A stretch of DNA of 64,000 nucleotides, taken from assembly GCA_017560255.1 (NCBI GenBank), contig JAFYOI010000001.1:1-64000 (forward strand). The letters run 5' to 3'. Positions 16,159-24,592 of the stretch are shown piece after piece (position 1 is the stretch's first letter; each line of letters starts with the position of its first letter). The position numbers were made by a program, and so were the translations under genes. The stretch is from Clostridia bacterium (GTDB lineage: Bacteria; Bacillota; Clostridia; Oscillospirales; Acutalibacteraceae). The notes beneath the pieces are model-generated. The model was not told where the DNA came from. It did not search any database and worked only from the letters and a program-made list of their open reading frames with translations.

Positions 16159-16596
16159 ATGCCTATAAGACAAGTTACGCCGCAATCTGCGGTTAAAGGA
16201 TTCTTGAATAGAAAACTTGACCTCGTGAGAGAAACGATAATAGGAAACCTCGCTTTTGTCGGGGAGCAAGCGTTGAAACAGGCGAGAACTGGACACAGGT
16301 ATAAAGACCAAACAGGAAACTTGACAAGTTCCATCGGTTATTGCATACTTGATAATGGAAGGGCGGTTTTTGAAAGCGACTTTGCAACGGTGCTGAATGG
16401 CAAGAAAGGTTCGGAAGAAGGACGCAAGTTCCTCCGTAGGCTTATCTCCAAGAACTCGAAGGGTATTGTGTTCATAATGGTTGCAGGTATGCCGTATGCG
16501 TACTATGTGGAGGCGATGAGCCTTGATGTGTTGGAATCGGCGGAACGCCTTGCAAAGAGGATGGTTCCGCAAATTATGAAGGCATTAAAACTTTGA
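16159..16596 (+). CDS. HK97 gp10-like neck / tail completion protein
   Basis: A 145-residue protein with an N-terminal helix, a QARTGHRYKDQTGNLTSSIGY motif (the 'R-t-G-n-L-r-sSi' pattern typical of HK97 gp10-like proteins) and a closing helix. It would join head and tail. One base separates it from the previous gene. Confidence 0.7.
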   Translation: MPIRQVTPQSAVKGFLNRKLDLVRETIIGNLAFVGEQALKQARTGHRYKDQTGNLTSSIGYCILDNGRAVFESDFATVLNGKKGSEEGRKFLRRLISKNSKGIVFIMVAGMPYAYYVEAMSLDVLESAERLAKRMVPQIMKALKL

Positions 16597-16598
16597 TT

Positions 16599-17012
16599 AT
16601 GGCAATAAAGACAATATTACAGATTGAGCAGATGATATATGGAGCATTGGAAACATTCTTTGAAGGGGAAATTTCCGGATTGCTTTATACAAGCGGTTTG
16701 CGTCCGTTGGATTCTGAACTTGAAGATGCTGTAATCAATGTAGGTTCTACATCTGCTGAACAGATTCAAGAGGGTAGTGTTAATCTGAACATTTATGTTA
16801 AGGATATTGACAACAACTCCGGTAGGCTTGTGCCGGACAAGGGAAGGTTGGATGAACTTTCTATGTATGCGGAAGATGTTGTTGAAATTCTTAATGGTGC
16901 AGATACAGACTTTGAATTTTGGAGGGGTAGAGCAGTTGAATACATTGCTGAACCGAACATCAATCAGCACTTCGTCAATATCAACTTGAATTTTAAATGT
17001 ATAACTTTTTAA
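16599..17012 (+). CDS. Tail terminator-like protein
   Basis: A 137-residue alpha/beta protein (YVKDIDNNSGRLVPDKGRL, then AEPNINQHFVNINLNFKCI) in the position of tail terminator proteins, between the gp10-like protein and the tail tube. ATG at 16599; a TTG at 16593 overlaps the previous gene. Confidence 0.55.
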   Translation: MAIKTILQIEQMIYGALETFFEGEISGLLYTSGLRPLDSELEDAVINVGSTSAEQIQEGSVNLNIYVKDIDNNSGRLVPDKGRLDELSMYAEDVVEILNGADTDFEFWRGRAVEYIAEPNINQHFVNINLNFKCITF

Positions 17013-17024
17013 AGATTTAAGACT

Positions 17025-17522
17025 ATGGCAAATAAGAAAATAATGGCTTGGTCTAAGTGTACCTTTGAAATCGGCAAGACTGGCGAAAACGATGCTATGG
17101 CTACCGAATTGACGAGTATCGGTACAATTAAGAACCAATCAAGTTCTCTCGAACCGTCAGAAGGTGAAGCACTCGAAATGAAGGCTACTGGAGGTGAAAC
17201 CGTAGCTAAGGAAGTGCAGGAAGGAGGATTCAAAGCAACAACAAGAGTAATTGAACCTACCGATGAACTGGAAACCATGCTTGGCATCTCAAAATCAGGT
17301 ACAGACGGGGAAACACAAGTGAATACACATGTCGTTTCGGGTGATTGGTCCTTGAAAATTACTCCTAAAAATGTCGGAGCAAAGGGTATAAAGGCTCCTA
17401 AGTGTTCAATCACCTACAAGCCTGGATGGGATGAAAAGGAAGGTAACTATGCGGATATTGAATTTGAAATCCTCAAGGGTGATGCTGGTTATTGGTATTC
17501 ACGATTCACCAAAAAAGCGTAA
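17025..17522 (+). CDS. Major tail tube protein
   Basis: A 165-residue, beta-rich protein with the pattern of siphovirus tube proteins: N-terminal MAWSKCTFEIGKTG, a mid-region TVAKEVQEGGFKATTRVIEP, and C-terminal YADIEFEILKGDAGYWYSRF. It would polymerise around the tape measure. Followed by a 113-base gap that holds a tRNA-like sequence. Confidence 0.72.
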   Translation: MANKKIMAWSKCTFEIGKTGENDAMATELTSIGTIKNQSSSLEPSEGEALEMKATGGETVAKEVQEGGFKATTRVIEPTDELETMLGISKSGTDGETQVNTHVVSGDWSLKITPKNVGAKGIKAPKCSITYKPGWDEKEGNYADIEFEILKGDAGYWYSRFTKKA

Positions 17523-17547
17523 GACTTTTTTGCTTTGTTCATAATGG

Positions 17548-17617
17548 CGGGCTTTCGTCTATCGGTTAGGACACGCTCCGTTAGGAGTGGAGCCGGGTTC
17601 GATTCCCGGAAGCCTTC
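17548..17617 (+). tRNA. tRNA-like sequence with a 6-nt anticodon loop
   Basis: A cloverleaf can be drawn: acceptor CGGGCTT/AAGCCTT (1:72 is a mismatch), D stem GTCT/GGAC, anticodon stem CGCTC/GAGTG, T arm CCGGG-TTCGATT-CCCGG. The body is like bacterial tRNA-Glu. The anticodon loop is only six bases (CGTTAG) and has no clear U33, so no anticodon can be assigned; no CCA is encoded. It may be a decayed tRNA or an unusual tRNA-like RNA inside the late transcript between tube and chaperone genes. Confidence 0.55.
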
Positions 17618-17635
17618 AACTAAAAATTATCTCTC

Positions 17636-18187
17636 ATGGAAAGCATAGAAAAGAAAGTAACGGATGCTATACTTCAACGTGCTTCTGACAGCATTGAAAT
17701 TGAAGGTGTGAAATACGGGATTGCTCCTGCAACTCCGGCAACGCTTATTTTGATTTCTGAAATGGTAGCAAGTTTCCCGGATTTTGATTCGGATAGTGAA
17801 AACATGCTAAAAGAAGTGTTAAAGACAGCCAAGGATTTATCTGTAATAGGTAGGATTGCCGCAGTATTGATATTGGGTGCAAAAAGATTAAAGGAACATC
17901 GTTTGGTAACGGTAGAAAGACAGGTCGTGTCAAAGCGTTTTTCTTTGCGTAAGTTCGGTTTTGTCAAATGTAATAAGATTGTCAAGGATGAGGTGGAAGA
18001 AGTGGAACGATTGTCGGAATTGATTCTTGACAATTGCGACAACAGCAATCTTCGGAATATCATAATGTCAAGGCTCGTAGATATGCAGGTCTTGGATTTT
18101 TTCGCTATTACCACTTCCCTAAGCGTGGCAAATCATCTAAAACCAACAAGGGAAGTGGAAGCGACAGCGACAGCATTTGGGGGTTGA
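17636..18187 (+). CDS. Tail assembly chaperone, upstream part (gpG-like)
   Basis: A 183-residue protein with helices resembling siphovirus tail assembly chaperones (VKYGIAPATPATLILISEMV near the N-terminus). It lies between the tube and tape-measure genes and overlaps a second reading frame in the -1 register, as in the lambda G/GT arrangement. The chaperone would keep the tape measure unfolded and recruit tube subunits. Confidence 0.68.
   Translation: MESIEKKVTDAILQRASDSIEIEGVKYGIAPATPATLILISEMVASFPDFDSDSENMLKEVLKTAKDLSVIGRIAAVLILGAKRLKEHRLVTVERQVVSKRFSLRKFGFVKCNKIVKDEVEEVERLSELILDNCDNSNLRNIIMSRLVDMQVLDFFAITTSLSVANHLKPTREVEATATAFGG
18175..18187 (+). promoter_or_regulatory. Putative -1 programmed frameshift site
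   Basis: The end of the chaperone frame reads GCA TTT GGG GGT TGA. The homopolymeric ATTTGGGGG run allows slippage to the -1 frame, which continues ATT TGG GGG TTG and stays open to 18381. This would fuse the two chaperone frames. It is not a perfect X-XXY-YYZ heptamer. Confidence 0.5.
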
Positions 18188-18381
18188 TATATTCATGGGC
18201 GAAGATATTCAATGTTACTCCCGATTATGTCCTGTTCGAAATGAGTTATGAGAATCTGATTATGTACGGTTGTGCTGCACCGCACCATGATGACGAGAAG
18301 GATGATTGGGATGCTTCAATTGATGCAAACGACCCCAATAATTTCAATAATGGCAACGATGAAGAAGTATTTGTAAGATGA
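18178..18381 (+). CDS. Tail assembly chaperone, frameshifted extension (gpT-like)
   Basis: About 68 residues in the -1 frame relative to the upstream chaperone (IWGLIYSWAKIFNVTPDYVL, then FEMSYENLIMYG), a pattern typical of the T part of lambda-type GT fusions. The acidic, asparagine-rich C-terminus ends in an ATGA overlap with the tape-measure start. It has no good start of its own; the open frame extends back to about 18034 but the N-terminal part is low-complexity shadow, so it is best read as an extension made by frameshifting. Confidence 0.6.
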   Translation, partial: WGLIYSWAKIFNVTPDYVLFEMSYENLIMYGCAAPHHDDEKDDWDASIDANDPNNFNNGNDEEVFVR

Positions 18382-21300
18382 AGAACGAAGAAGGAAAGAG
18401 TTACTATGAACTTTTGTTGAATGTCGATAAGACAAGCGTCAATAAGGCGATGCAGGAGTTTAGCCGTATTGGTAATCATGCCGAGGTGGAGGGCAAACGC
18501 ATTGACAACATCTTCAAGAAGGTTGGAGCAGGTATGGCTGCTTACTTTGCCGTTGATACGTTGACCGGGTTCGGAAAGGAAGTCATCAAAGTAAGGGGGG
18601 AAATTGAAAGCCTTGAAGTTTCCTTTGGTGTCTTGTTGGGGAGCGAGGATAAGGCTAAGAAATTCTTCGGCGAATTGAGGGAGTTTGCCGTTGAAACTCC
18701 TATGGGATTGAACGACCTTGCCAAAGGGGCACAAACCATGTTGGGGTTCAATATGGCTGCTGAAAAGGTGATGCCGACATTGAAGCAGATTGGCGATATT
18801 TCTATGGGTAATTCCCAACGGTTCAATTCGCTTGTACTTGCGTTTGCACAAATGCATTCCGCAGGGAAACTTATGGGAACGGATTTATTGCAGATGATTA
18901 ACGCAGGGTTCAATCCGCTTTCCGTTATTGCTGAAAAGACAGGTAAGAACATTTCCGTACTTAAAGATGAAATGTCGAAAGGAGCTATTTCGGCGGATAT
19001 GGTTGCTGATGCCTTTGCTTCTGCTACGGCAGAAGGTGGGAAGTTCCATAATATGCTCATGAAGCAATCGAAAGGCATTGAAGGTGCGAAAGCCAATTTT
19101 GAAGGTGCAATCCAGGATGTGATTAACGGAATCGGAACGGATTTACAACCAGTGATCGTTGATGCGTATTCGCTTGGCACAAAGTTGGCAAAGAATTATG
19201 AAACGGTAGGCTCCGTTCTTCTTTACTTGATTTCCACCTACGGCACATACAAGGCTGCTTTGATTGCAGTGAACACCATTGAGAAAGTGAACATTGCCAT
19301 ATTGAGACAAGCCATAGTTGAAAAGCGTTTGGCGGCTATGTCTAACATCACCTTGTCAAATTCGGCTGCAATAGCAGCAGCTAAGACAAAGTTACTTTCC
19401 ATTGCCCAAAAGGGGCTTGTTACATCGTTGAAGGGATTGGGAAAGGCTCTTACGAATCCTTATCTGCTTGCCGCTACTGCAATCACTACGGCAGGATTCG
19501 CATTATATGAGTTTATCAACCGTGAAACGGAAGCGGAACATATGCAGCGTACCTACAATGATACAAAGCAACGTGCCGCAGAACTGGAGGAAGAACACAA
19601 GGAAAAGGTGAATGAACTCATTGAGAGCATAGAGGATGAAACGGCGGCTGAAATGGAGCGTGCCGGAGCAATGGAAACCTTGAAGCAGCTTTATCCCGGT
19701 ATCATTGAAAAGTACATAGACGAAGAAGGGCATCTTAAAAACCTTATCGCATTGAAGAAGGAACTTGCAGGGGTGGATGCTGAACGCAAGCAACAGGACA
19801 ACCGTAATGAATTGGCGGAACTTGACAGACAGATACGGGAGCGTGAAGCGTATTTGACTAATATGAGAAGTGGCGACCAATCGGCTTATGATGATGAAGC
19901 GAAGGTTATTGAAGAACTTCGCCGACAACGGGAAATTGCCCGGCAGAATGTCGCTTCTGATTACATTAACAATGCCATTTCAAAGGCAAAGGGAAAGAGC
20001 GATGCGGAACTTCAAGCGGAGATTTCCGCTTATCAGAAAGCATTGAGCGATAATCAAGGCGGTGAATGGTTCGGTAGTGGAAAGGACTTCAAGACAGAGG
20101 AAATACGCAAATACATCAGTGCGTTGGTTGACCTGCAAGCGGCAAGAGCCGGGGTTGTTCAAAACAAGGACTACTGGAAGAAGCAGAAGGAGGATGCCGA
20201 AAAGGCTCTTGAAGCAATGGCGGTAACTGAAAAGGGTTCGTTGAAATGGAATCAGACCGTCAGCAGAATCCGTGAAGCGGAAAAGAACTTGGATATGTAT
20301 AGCATTCCTTCGGGTAAGTCAGGCGGAAAGGCTGACAACAATCAGCAACAAATGGCTGATGAACTCCTTTCAATGCGTAGAGCCAACCAACAAGCGGAAA
20401 TTGACTTGATGAAGGAAGGTTCAGAAAAGAAACGTGCCCAAATCGAACTGAACTATCAGAAAGAGATAGACGAGGTGAAGAAGCAGAAAAAGGCTTGGGA
20501 GGACGAGCAGAACGGTATTCTTACAGATGAACAACGCTCTGCTTTGGGTGCGAAAGCCGCAAACGCTATGAAATCGAGGGAAACCGGGCTTGCAAACATC
20601 ACCAAGGAGGAAACGGAAGAAGCCAACAGAGCCATGAACGAATACCTTGCCGAATACGGTTCCTACCTTGAAAAGCGTAATGCCACTATCGCACTCTATG
20701 ACGAACGGATAAAAAATGCAGCAACGCAGGGTGAAAAGGATACGCTTGCAGCCAAGATGCGTGAGGAACTATCCGCACTGGATATGGAAGCCAACAAGAC
20801 CACATCCGCAATTGCAAGGCTGTTCGATGACATGAGCAGCAAGACGGTGAAGGATATGCGTGAAATAGCCGCAATGGGCGAAGAAGCGTTCCAGTTTCTC
20901 ATGTCGGGCGAATGGGATGAGGAAAAGGGTATCAAACTCGGAATTTCCAAAGAAACATTTGAAACGCTACGCAAATCACCGGAAGAACTTGAAAAGATAC
21001 GCAAGGGCATCAAGGATGTAACGGATGCGGCAGACAAGTCGGAAAACGCTTTCGGCAAAATGGCAAAGGGCTTGGAAAAGGTGTTCAAGGCAGGGGAAAG
21101 CAGAAAGCAACTTCAAGAAGGGTTGGAACTTATTGAAGGAGGCTTGAATGACTGCCTACAAGTGGGCGGCTTCCTTTCTGATACGCTTTCTTCACTCGGT
21201 GACGCTTTCGGTTCGGGTACTTTGAGCGGAATCGCAGAAGGTCTGAATGTCGCTATGGATGCAGCAAGTTCGGCTATGTCCGGTGCTGAGGTCGGCAAGA

Positions 21301-22316
21301 TGTTCGGTCCAATCGGAGCGGCTATTGGCGGTGCTATCGGATTGGTATCATCGCTTGCAGGTTCGTTCGCAAAGCTGCATGACAAGAAGCATGAAAAGCG
21401 TATTCAGAAAATCCAAGAACAAATAGAAGTTTTGGAAAAGAACTATGACAAACTTTCCCGTTCCATTGAGAAAGCCTATTCAAAGGACGCTTCAAAACTC
21501 ATCGAAGACCAGAATACACTACTTCAACAGCAGAAAATACTCATCCAACAGCAAATCAAGGAGGAAGAGGACAAGAAGAATACCGATAATGGAAGAATCA
21601 AGGAGTGGAAGGCTCAGATAGAGGAAATCGACCAACTCATAGCCGACAACAAGGAAAAGGCTATCGATGCGATATTCGGTGAGGACGTGAATGCTGCTAT
21701 TGACGATTTCGCATCATCCTATGCCGAAGCGTGGGCTTCAAGCGAGGACAAGGCAGAATCAGCCAAGGACACCGTAAAACGCATGATGCGTCAGATGGTG
21801 ACAGAATCAATCAAGGCGGCTATCCAGTCTTCGGGAAAGATGGAGCAGATACGGCAGAAGTTACAGCAGTTCTACGCTGACAACGTGCTTTCCGGTTGGG
21901 AACAGGATTACATTTACCGTATGGCAGAGGAACTGCAAAAGCAACTTGACAGCCAGTTCGGGTGGGCTGATTCACTCATGACCGACCCGAAGGATGATGA
22001 GGAAACGGAACGTGAGGGAGTGAAGAAGGGCATCGCAACGGCTTCGCAGGAAAGCGTGGACGAGAACAATGCAAGGCTTACCACCATCCAAGGGCATACG
22101 TTCGGTATCAAGGCTGATACGGAGGCTATGAGGAAGGAAATGGCTGCTGCAAGGGAAATGCAGCGTGAAGTTAGGGACTTGGCTTATACGGCGGTGGAAC
22201 ACCTTGCGGAAATATCCAAGAACACCCGTGAACTTTACGAAACCAACAGGCGATTGAAGTCGGTAGAGGAAAGTTTGGACGACATTAATACAAGAGGAGT
22301 AATCATAAGAAAATAA
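18378..22316 (+). CDS. Tail tape measure protein
   Basis: A 1312-residue protein, the longest in the genome. The N-terminal 350 residues carry the tape-measure domain (FGVLLGSEDKAKKFFGELRE, MGLNDLAKGAQTMLGF, QMINAGFNPLSVIAEKTGK), followed by hydrophobic segments near 280-380, long coiled coils (400-900), a glycine/alanine-rich hydrophobic patch near 970-1010 (MFGPIGAAIGGAIGLVSSLAG) and more coiled coil. It sets tail length and may form a membrane channel for DNA. The start overlaps the chaperone extension. Confidence 0.88.
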   Translation: MKNEEGKSYYELLLNVDKTSVNKAMQEFSRIGNHAEVEGKRIDNIFKKVGAGMAAYFAVDTLTGFGKEVIKVRGEIESLEVSFGVLLGSEDKAKKFFGELREFAVETPMGLNDLAKGAQTMLGFNMAAEKVMPTLKQIGDISMGNSQRFNSLVLAFAQMHSAGKLMGTDLLQMINAGFNPLSVIAEKTGKNISVLKDEMSKGAISADMVADAFASATAEGGKFHNMLMKQSKGIEGAKANFEGAIQDVINGIGTDLQPVIVDAYSLGTKLAKNYETVGSVLLYLISTYGTYKAALIAVNTIEKVNIAILRQAIVEKRLAAMSNITLSNSAAIAAAKTKLLSIAQKGLVTSLKGLGKALTNPYLLAATAITTAGFALYEFINRETEAEHMQRTYNDTKQRAAELEEEHKEKVNELIESIEDETAAEMERAGAMETLKQLYPGIIEKYIDEEGHLKNLIALKKELAGVDAERKQQDNRNELAELDRQIREREAYLTNMRSGDQSAYDDEAKVIEELRRQREIARQNVASDYINNAISKAKGKSDAELQAEISAYQKALSDNQGGEWFGSGKDFKTEEIRKYISALVDLQAARAGVVQNKDYWKKQKEDAEKALEAMAVTEKGSLKWNQTVSRIREAEKNLDMYSIPSGKSGGKADNNQQQMADELLSMRRANQQAEIDLMKEGSEKKRAQIELNYQKEIDEVKKQKKAWEDEQNGILTDEQRSALGAKAANAMKSRETGLANITKEETEEANRAMNEYLAEYGSYLEKRNATIALYDERIKNAATQGEKDTLAAKMREELSALDMEANKTTSAIARLFDDMSSKTVKDMREIAAMGEEAFQFLMSGEWDEEKGIKLGISKETFETLRKSPEELEKIRKGIKDVTDAADKSENAFGKMAKGLEKVFKAGESRKQLQEGLELIEGGLNDCLQVGGFLSDTLSSLGDAFGSGTLSGIAEGLNVAMDAASSAMSGAEVGKMFGPIGAAIGGAIGLVSSLAGSFAKLHDKKHEKRIQKIQEQIEVLEKNYDKLSRSIEKAYSKDASKLIEDQNTLLQQQKILIQQQIKEEEDKKNTDNGRIKEWKAQIEEIDQLIADNKEKAIDAIFGEDVNAAIDDFASSYAEAWASSEDKAESAKDTVKRMMRQMVTESIKAAIQSSGKMEQIRQKLQQFYADNVLSGWEQDYIYRMAEELQKQLDSQFGWADSLMTDPKDDEETEREGVKKGIATASQESVDENNARLTTIQGHTFGIKADTEAMRKEMAAAREMQREVRDLAYTAVEHLAEISKNTRELYETNRRLKSVEESLDDINTRGVIIRK

Positions 22317-22323
22317 TTATACT

Positions 22324-22749
22324 ATGGACATCGTGGAAGCAATGACAGAAGGAATCAAGGCAAACGGAGCGTGCAAGGCATTCAAGGGCGGTACGCTTGA
22401 ACAGCTTGCGGAACAACTATTCACCCCACAAGGGGTTGAGTTCGTAATGAAGACCGGGTACCCACGTCTTTACGAGTTCCGTGAAATACAGAAGCAGACT
22501 GACTTGAAGAAGTACGGTATCTATGTGGATGCAGGGGAAATCAGCCTTACGGAGAAACGCAAGGTATTCCTTATAGGCAATACCGTAGCCAAAATAACAT
22601 ATCGTGAACTGGCTAAGAACAACGTATATCTGCTTCATGGTGCGAAAGCCGACATAAAGGCATCGGGGTATGCGGTAATCAAGGTTGAGCAGGATTCCAG
22701 TTCATCCGTTGAGAGTGAAGCGACTGAAAAGGCTGTTATCTTATGGTAG
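22324..22749 (+). CDS. Tail-associated hypothetical protein
   Basis: A 141-residue protein between tape measure and distal tail genes. N-terminal helix (MDIVEAMTEGIKANGACKAF), then mixed strands, with a serine/glutamate-rich end. Proteins of this kind are common at this position in Bacteroides phages but have no known function. Its end overlaps the next gene by 7 bases. Confidence 0.6.
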   Translation: MDIVEAMTEGIKANGACKAFKGGTLEQLAEQLFTPQGVEFVMKTGYPRLYEFREIQKQTDLKKYGIYVDAGEISLTEKRKVFLIGNTVAKITYRELAKNNVYLLHGAKADIKASGYAVIKVEQDSSSSVESEATEKAVILW

Positions 22750-23717
22750 GCAAACTTTTCATAGACGGTAAGGATGCTTTCTCCGAATATGGGGTGTTCG
22801 TTGAGCAGTACGGATATAAGGCTTTGATTCAAATGCCCGGCTTCAAGAACGTCACAACCACGGAATGGGAAGAATATGACGGTGAGGAAGCGGATCTAAT
22901 GAATCCGTTGCTTGATTCAAAGACGTTCGGCATCCAGTTCTGCATTACGGATGCCGTTGGTGCAGGTGACCTATACGAACTGATTTCGGACAAGGCATAC
23001 CACATCTTCGAGTTCAAGGAACTTGCAAGGTCGTACAAACTCCGTTTGGTAAGCAATCCGTCATACAGCACGTTCATCAAGGCAGGGAAATTCACTCTGA
23101 ACTTTTCGGATGACTTCCCTCCAGTCGTGCCGAGCGATGAAACTGACACGGAAGCACTGGATGAATACAACATGCTCCTGAATGAATCACCGTTATCATC
23201 CGCACCAAGCGGATTCAAGCAGAAGGGTTATACACTGGATGATGTGGATTTTTCCCTTTTCGGGGTATATCTTACGGAAGGTACGGTTGACAATCTCCAC
23301 AAGGCACCGGAAGTAAGAAGCAATCTGAAAACGGACAGCAAGAGCATTGCAGGGATGAAGTATGACGATGAGAACGTGAATTACCGGGCAAAGGATACCG
23401 TACTCAATCTGTTCATCCTTGCGGACAACATAGGTGACTTTTGGAAAAGGTGGAATGCCTTGTTTACCATACTTCTGCAACCGGAGCAAAGGAGCATCTA
23501 CATGGAAGATACACTTGAGGAATACGAATGCTACTACAAGAGCAATTCAGTTACGAAGTTCGACATCCTGCCAAACGGCAAGATTTGGTGTGAGTTCACG
23601 GTAACGATGCGTCTTACCAATACACGACCAACGGGCAACTATCTTGTATTGGCTACCGAGGACGGGGAACTGGTGATAACAGAAGAAGATGAAAGCGTAA
23701 TCGTAATCAGAGTATAA
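22743..23717 (+). CDS. Distal tail-like protein
   Basis: A 324-residue protein. The opening KLFIDGKDAFSEYGVFVEQ and the two similar beta-rich halves (one near 1-110, another near 165-290 containing RAKDTVLNLFILADNIGDFW) suggest a duplicated distal-tail (Dit) type fold at the tail tip. Position after the tape measure agrees. The C-terminal strand-rich tail (NYLVLATEDGELVITEEDES) may contact the next tail protein. Confidence 0.6.
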   Translation: MVGKLFIDGKDAFSEYGVFVEQYGYKALIQMPGFKNVTTTEWEEYDGEEADLMNPLLDSKTFGIQFCITDAVGAGDLYELISDKAYHIFEFKELARSYKLRLVSNPSYSTFIKAGKFTLNFSDDFPPVVPSDETDTEALDEYNMLLNESPLSSAPSGFKQKGYTLDDVDFSLFGVYLTEGTVDNLHKAPEVRSNLKTDSKSIAGMKYDDENVNYRAKDTVLNLFILADNIGDFWKRWNALFTILLQPEQRSIYMEDTLEEYECYYKSNSVTKFDILPNGKIWCEFTVTMRLTNTRPTGNYLVLATEDGELVITEEDESVIVIRV

Positions 23718-23729
23718 AAATCAAGGACT

Positions 23730-24578
23730 ATGGCAACAAAGAAACGTATATCAGAACTTCCCGAAAGTACCGACTTCAAGGGATTATGGACTATCGGTGT
23801 GAACGCACTGAACAAGAGCGTGAAGGTATCGCTTGAATACATTTCAACGAAGGTAAGCCAACTTATCACTTCGGTGAACAGCGTAATATCAAGTGCAACA
23901 ACTGCAACCGATTCGGCTAATAGTGCGGCTTCTTCCGCTAATACGGCAGCATCATCAGCCAATACAGCAGCATCATCAGCCAATACAGCCAAGAAGAATG
24001 CGGACACCGCTACGGCAAATGCCAATGCTGCAACCAAGAGTGCGAACGATGCGGCGGCTACTGCAACCCAAGCGGCAACAACCGCTACCAATGCGGCAAA
24101 AACGGCTGATGAAGCAACCCAAGCGGCACAGCAAGCCAAGAAGAATGCGGACACCGCTACGGCAAATGCCAATGCTGCAACCAAGAGTGCGAACGATGCG
24201 GCTAAGGAATGCCAAGAAATCGTTGATGAAGCACAGAATACCGACAGCTTGAATCTCGTTCCTAAATCTATGGATTTGGAATATCCGAAGGAAATCACCT
24301 ACGGAAACCTTGCGGAACTTTTCATCAAGGCTTACTTATACCCTGCAAGCGTGAGGGGAAACGTGCTTTTTCTCGGTGACAACAAGGCTGTTTCGGTAAC
24401 TCCGGACGGTCGCATTACCGTACTGGAAGCAGGATTGAGCACAATCCATGTAATCCCAACCGGAAACACAGCGATATATCGGAGCATCCAAATCAAGGTG
24501 AGCAATCCTACTTTTCGGATGGTTCAGACACGGGCACAATTGCTGCTTACCGGAAGCGGAGAACTGATTTTGAACTAA
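23730..24578 (+). CDS. Alanine-rich stalk protein with C-terminal Ig-like domain
   Basis: A 282-residue protein. After a short N-terminal attachment region (KKRISELPESTDFKGLW), residues 50-165 are an Ala/Ser/Thr/Asn-rich repeat of a trimeric coiled-coil stalk type. The C-terminal 110 residues look like an Ig-like (Big2-type) beta domain (VRGNVLFLGDNKAVSVTPDG, then GLSTIHVIPTGNTAIYRSIQ). It is probably a tail-tip fiber holding the DGR-diversified protein encoded next. The stalk includes a long exact DNA repeat, so stalk length may vary. Confidence 0.65.
   Translation: MATKKRISELPESTDFKGLWTIGVNALNKSVKVSLEYISTKVSQLITSVNSVISSATTATDSANSAASSANTAASSANTAASSANTAKKNADTATANANAATKSANDAAATATQAATTATNAAKTADEATQAAQQAKKNADTATANANAATKSANDAAKECQEIVDEAQNTDSLNLVPKSMDLEYPKEITYGNLAELFIKAYLYPASVRGNVLFLGDNKAVSVTPDGRITVLEAGLSTIHVIPTGNTAIYRSIQIKVSNPTFRMVQTRAQLLLTGSGELILN
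23987..24055 (+). repeat. 69-bp direct repeat in stalk gene, copy 1
   Basis: Identical to 24134-24202 (offset 147 bases = 49 codons). Encodes the Lys-Lys-Asn-Ala-Asp-Thr-Ala type stalk unit; in-frame recombination would lengthen or shorten the stalk by 49 residues. Confidence 0.85.
24134..24202 (+). repeat. 69-bp direct repeat in stalk gene, copy 2
   Basis: Second copy of 23987-24055. Confidence 0.85.
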
Positions 24579-24592
24579 TAAAATTTTAATCT

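Noticed and set aside
18034-18177. Separate gene starting at 18034
   Set aside because: The first 48 residues are low-complexity and antiphase to a better gene; the chaperone-like part begins only after the slip site.
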